Positions 3,104 through 5,788 of a stretch of DNA of 5,788 nt are shown in pieces. The translations under genes were made by a program, and so were the position numbers. Position 1 is the first letter of the stretch; the number at the start of each line of letters is the position of its first letter. Below the pieces are notes generated by a model. The model was given only the letters and a program-made list of their open reading frames with translations. It made no database searches and was not told where the DNA came from. The DNA is taken from NCBI GenBank assembly GCA_020201415.1, contig JAIVGW010000416.1, forward strand, positions 1,339 through 7,126. The letters run 5' to 3'. The stretch is from Lentisphaerota bacterium (GTDB lineage Bacteria > Verrucomicrobiota > Kiritimatiellia > JAAZAB01).

Positions 3104-5788
3104 CTATTCCGCGTGCGGCAGGGGCGCCCACGCCGTGAGCGCGCCCGGCACTAACGTGACCTCGATCGGCGTGGTCCCGATGATATCGCCGTCGGCCTGG
3201 ACGGGCAGGGGGGCGTCGCTGCGAATGCGCACGATCCGCGACGCCGGAATAAATTTCGCCAGGGGATAGCCGTACCGGCCCGCGATGACACCGCAGATAT
3301 GGCGAATATAGTCCGCCGGGGTTTTCATGCTCAGAATCCAGACGCCCAGCGCCCCGTCATCAATCCGGATCTTCGGGCCACGGGGATAAAGCTGGTCGCT
3401 CAGCAACCCGCAGTTCATGATCGCCACATCCAGGGCGCGGTACGGCTGGGACTGGCCGTCCACTTCCACCACGAGATGCCATCGCCGGAACGAAAGCACC
3501 TCGCGCAGCGCCGTTCCGAAATAGGCGAGGCGTCCCAGCCAGCGCTTGCTCCGGCGCGACGTTCCTTCTACGATAGCCGCGCTGATGCCCACGCTGATGT
3601 TGAGTACATAGGCCTTTTCGCCGATGCGCATGGCATCCATGCCGCGGGTCTGGTGCGGGCCGGCCAGGAGCGCCACGGCCGCGTCCAGGTCGAGCGGAAT
3701 GCCCAGTTCCCGGGCGACCAGGTTTCCCGTGCCGGTGGGAATGATTCCGAACGGAATGGCGCTGCCCCGGAGTCCGTCGCAGACGGCGGAGACGGTGCCG
3801 TCGCCGCCCGCCGCCACGACCAGGCCCACCCCGTCGCACAATCGCCGGCGGACGATGTCCGCAATCGGGTCCCCGGCGCGCGCCTCATGGATGACATAGT
3901 CCAGGTGGGCGGGCGGGAAGTGCCGGCGCAGCGCTTCCCGCAGGAGGCGGTGGGCCTCCGCATCTCCCTGCACGTTGTCCATGACCAGGACCTTCATGCC
4001 CCGGACCCCGCGGCCGGTGGTGCCGAGGAGCCGCTGTCCGATCGCGGTATGTACGGCGCCGAGTTGCAGCAGAATGGCCGCTCCCACGCCCACAAGCAGC
4101 GATCGATTGCTGAACAGGCCGATGGAGAAGACGGACTGGTAGTTGGATCGCGCATTGAAGGCTTGGAACCACTGGAAGCCCGCCATGGCGGTGAAGGCGA
4201 TGGTGCGCGCGTAAGCCGGTTCGCCATTCCGCCCCGCAAACCAGAAGAGGCCCAGCGTGCCGGCCGCCATGAGCGGCATCAGCAATGCCATACGTAACGC
4301 CACGCGGCGGTCCACAATAAAGGCTTTGGGCGCCCGCGGCGGGTGCTTGAGGACATCCGAGTGCCGGGGCTCGACGCCTAGCGGCACGGTGCAGGCGCCA
4401 TCCGTCACCAAGTTGATCCAGAGAATCATGACCGCGGTCAGGGGTAAATCCAGACCGAAGACCAGCGCGCCAACCAGGGTGAGAATCTCGCCCAGGTTGG
4501 TCGTCAGAAGGAAGTAGACCACACGGCGCAGGTTGCTGTAGATCACCCGGCCTTCTTCCACCGCGTGGACAATCGTGGCAAAGTTATCGTCCGTCAGCAC
4601 CATGTCTGCCGCTTCCTTGGCCACTTCCGTGCCGGCCCGGCCCATGGCGATGCCGATATCCGCGCCTTTCAGCGCGGGGGCGTCGTTCACGCCGTCCCCG
4701 GTCATGGCAACGATATGTCCCTGCTCCTTGAGCGCCTCCATGAGCTTGAGCTTGTGCGCCGGCGAGACCCGGGCGAAGACGCCCCCGGCCAGCGCCGCCT
4801 TAGCCAGCGCGGGCTTCTCCATTTTCTCGATGTCCGCGCCGGTCAGGACCGGTCCGTCCTTGGTAATCCCCACTTGCCGGGCAATCGCCAGTGCTGTGAC
4901 CGCGTGATCGCCCGTAATCATGACCGGATGAATCCCCGCGCCTTTGGCGTCACTGACGGCCTGCGCGCTTTCCTTGCGTGGCGGATCGAACATGCCCCAT
5001 AGCCCGGCAAAGGTCAGGCCGCTTTCCACATCAGCCGATTCCAAGCCGGCCTGTCCCTGCGGCAGCTCCCGGTAGGCACCGGCCATCACTCGCAGCCCCT
5101 CGGCCGCATAGCGTTCGCTGATCTCGCCGATTTCCCGGTGAAGATCTTCGTCGAGTTCCACCGGCTTCCCGTCGCGCAAAACATGGGAACAGAATTCCAG
5201 AATCTTTTCCGGAGCGCCTTTGACGAAGGCGGTGCGGCCGTCGCCGTCCGGATTGGGATGGAGGGTGGCCATATATTTTGCATCGCTGGAGAACGGGATC
5301 TCCGCCAGGCGCTGGCCCTCCTCCCGCATTGGTCCGACCTCCAGCCCGGCCTTGATCGCCACGGCCAGCAACGCGCCTTCGCTGGGATTGCCCTCGACGC
5401 GCCATTGCCCGTCCTCTTCTTTCAGGTCGGCATTGTTGGACAGCGTGCCGATTCGTAGAAGCCGTTCAAGCGCAGCGGGCCGCTCGCCAACCGTGGCGCC
5501 GCCAGCCAGCTTCAATTCACCTTCGGGCTGGTAGCCCTCGCCGCTCACCTCAAACGCCTGGCCGCCCGCCCACAGCCGGCGTACGGTCATCTGATTCTCG
5601 GTGATTGTGCCGGTCTTGTCGGAGCAGATGACGGTCGTGGAACCGAGGGTTTCGACAGCCGACATGCGCCGGACAATTGCGTTGCGCCGGGCCATGCGCC
5701 GTACGCCGAGGGCCAGGGTGACGCTGATGACAGCAGGCAGTCCTTCCGGTATGGCCGAGACGGCCACGGCCACGGCATACATCAGCAT
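3104..5788 (-). CDS. P2A-type cation (Ca2+-like) P-type ATPase fused to diacylglycerol kinase-family lipid kinase; 5' end outside window
   Basis: The frame has 894 codons from the right edge to TAG (3106-3104); the start and M1-M3 are off the window. ATPase residues 1-597 show M4 with IPEGLP, the phosphorylation site CSDKTGT (D57), GNPSEGALL, KGAPE in the nucleotide domain, DPPR, ITGDH and TGDGVNDAP. M5 follows with NLGE, M6 with NLVTDG, then M7-M9. The acidic and Asn residues in M4-M6 match the Ca2+ site II set of P2A pumps, so Ca2+ is likely but not proven. M10 is absent. Residues 598-894 form a full-length DAGK/LCB5-type kinase: GGDGT at 661-665, PTGTGNLVAREL, IDDGALGVW, VQADGD and VPGALTAW. 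A Met at the junction (codon 3997-3995) could start the kinase separately, though only a weak G-rich sequence precedes it. An acetate kinase remnant follows 44 bp downstream. The coupling of ion transport and lipid phosphorylation is inference. Confidence 0.93.
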   Translation of the reverse strand: MLMYAVAVAVSAIPEGLPAVISVTLALGVRRMARRNAIVRRMSAVETLGSTTVICSDKTGTITENQMTVRRLWAGGQAFEVSGEGYQPEGELKLAGGATVGERPAALERLLRIGTLSNNADLKEEDGQWRVEGNPSEGALLAVAIKAGLEVGPMREEGQRLAEIPFSSDAKYMATLHPNPDGDGRTAFVKGAPEKILEFCSHVLRDGKPVELDEDLHREIGEISERYAAEGLRVMAGAYRELPQGQAGLESADVESGLTFAGLWGMFDPPRKESAQAVSDAKGAGIHPVMITGDHAVTALAIARQVGITKDGPVLTGADIEKMEKPALAKAALAGGVFARVSPAHKLKLMEALKEQGHIVAMTGDGVNDAPALKGADIGIAMGRAGTEVAKEAADMVLTDDNFATIVHAVEEGRVIYSNLRRVVYFLLTTNLGEILTLVGALVFGLDLPLTAVMILWINLVTDGACTVPLGVEPRHSDVLKHPPRAPKAFIVDRRVALRMALLMPLMAAGTLGLFWFAGRNGEPAYARTIAFTAMAGFQWFQAFNARSNYQSVFSIGLFSNRSLLVGVGAAILLQLGAVHTAIGQRLLGTTGRGVRGMKVLVMDNVQGDAEAHRLLREALRRHFPPAHLDYVIHEARAGDPIADIVRRRLCDGVGLVVAAGGDGTVSAVCDGLRGSAIPFGIIPTGTGNLVARELGIPLDLDAAVALLAGPHQTRGMDAMRIGEKAYVLNISVGISAAIVEGTSRRSKRWLGRLAYFGTALREVLSFRRWHLVVEVDGQSQPYRALDVAIMNCGLLSDQLYPRGPKIRIDDGALGVWILSMKTPADYIRHICGVIAGRYGYPLAKFIPASRIVRIRSDAPLPVQADGDIIGTTPIEVTLVPGALTAWAPLPHAE

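Noticed and set aside
3299..4297. 332-codon plus-strand open frame
   Set aside because: It lies wholly antisense to the ATPase-lipid kinase gene, whose motifs are unmistakable; GC-rich coding sequence often leaves such frames open.

Overview
This is a GC-rich bacterial window in which every supportable gene lies on the minus strand, so transcription runs from high to low coordinates. Nothing here fixes the taxon. The sequence fits an environmental bacterium with GC-rich codon usage, occasional GTG starts and strong Shine-Dalgarno (SD) sites. It joins two blocks: metabolic and transport genes on the right, and a tightly packed accessory cassette that looks defence-related on the left.

Right block (about 2868-5788). 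A long open frame running in from the right edge encodes the C-terminal two thirds of a P2A-type (Ca2+-ATPase-like) P-type ATPase. It continues without a stop into a complete diacylglycerol/sphingosine kinase-type lipid kinase. The ATPase part ends after its ninth membrane helix, so M10 is missing where the kinase begins. Next comes a wreck of acetate kinase: the first ~19 residues are joined in frame to a C-terminal segment, and the end is lost at about 2868.

Junction (2748-2868). This stretch holds no gene. It has a plausible sigma-70 promoter whose -35 box lies inside a 13-bp palindrome, pointing into the left block.

Left block (1-2747). Five minus-strand reading frames follow each other, and each start overlaps the previous stop by four bases (ATGA, ATGA, ATGA, GTGA). 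They are (1) a 70-aa excisionase/MerR-type HTH protein; (2) a 563-aa protein with an N-terminal DUF4062 domain, a RecG-like/Schlafen-associated GHKL ATP-binding region, a winged helix and a basic disordered tail; (3) an unrecognised 52-aa protein; (4) an 18-codon micro-ORF; and (5) a GTG-started frame running off the left edge. The last one begins like a PHP-domain (TrlF-type) protein but switches to a YhcG/DUF1016 PDDEXK-nuclease family protein. Frames 3-5 appear only on reading the minus strand closely.

The left block reads as one translationally coupled operon, probably controlled by its own HTH protein. It appears to have been inserted or recombined into the acetate kinase locus and to have been reshuffled at its distal end. 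Family names rest on recognised motifs read by eye; no database search was possible.
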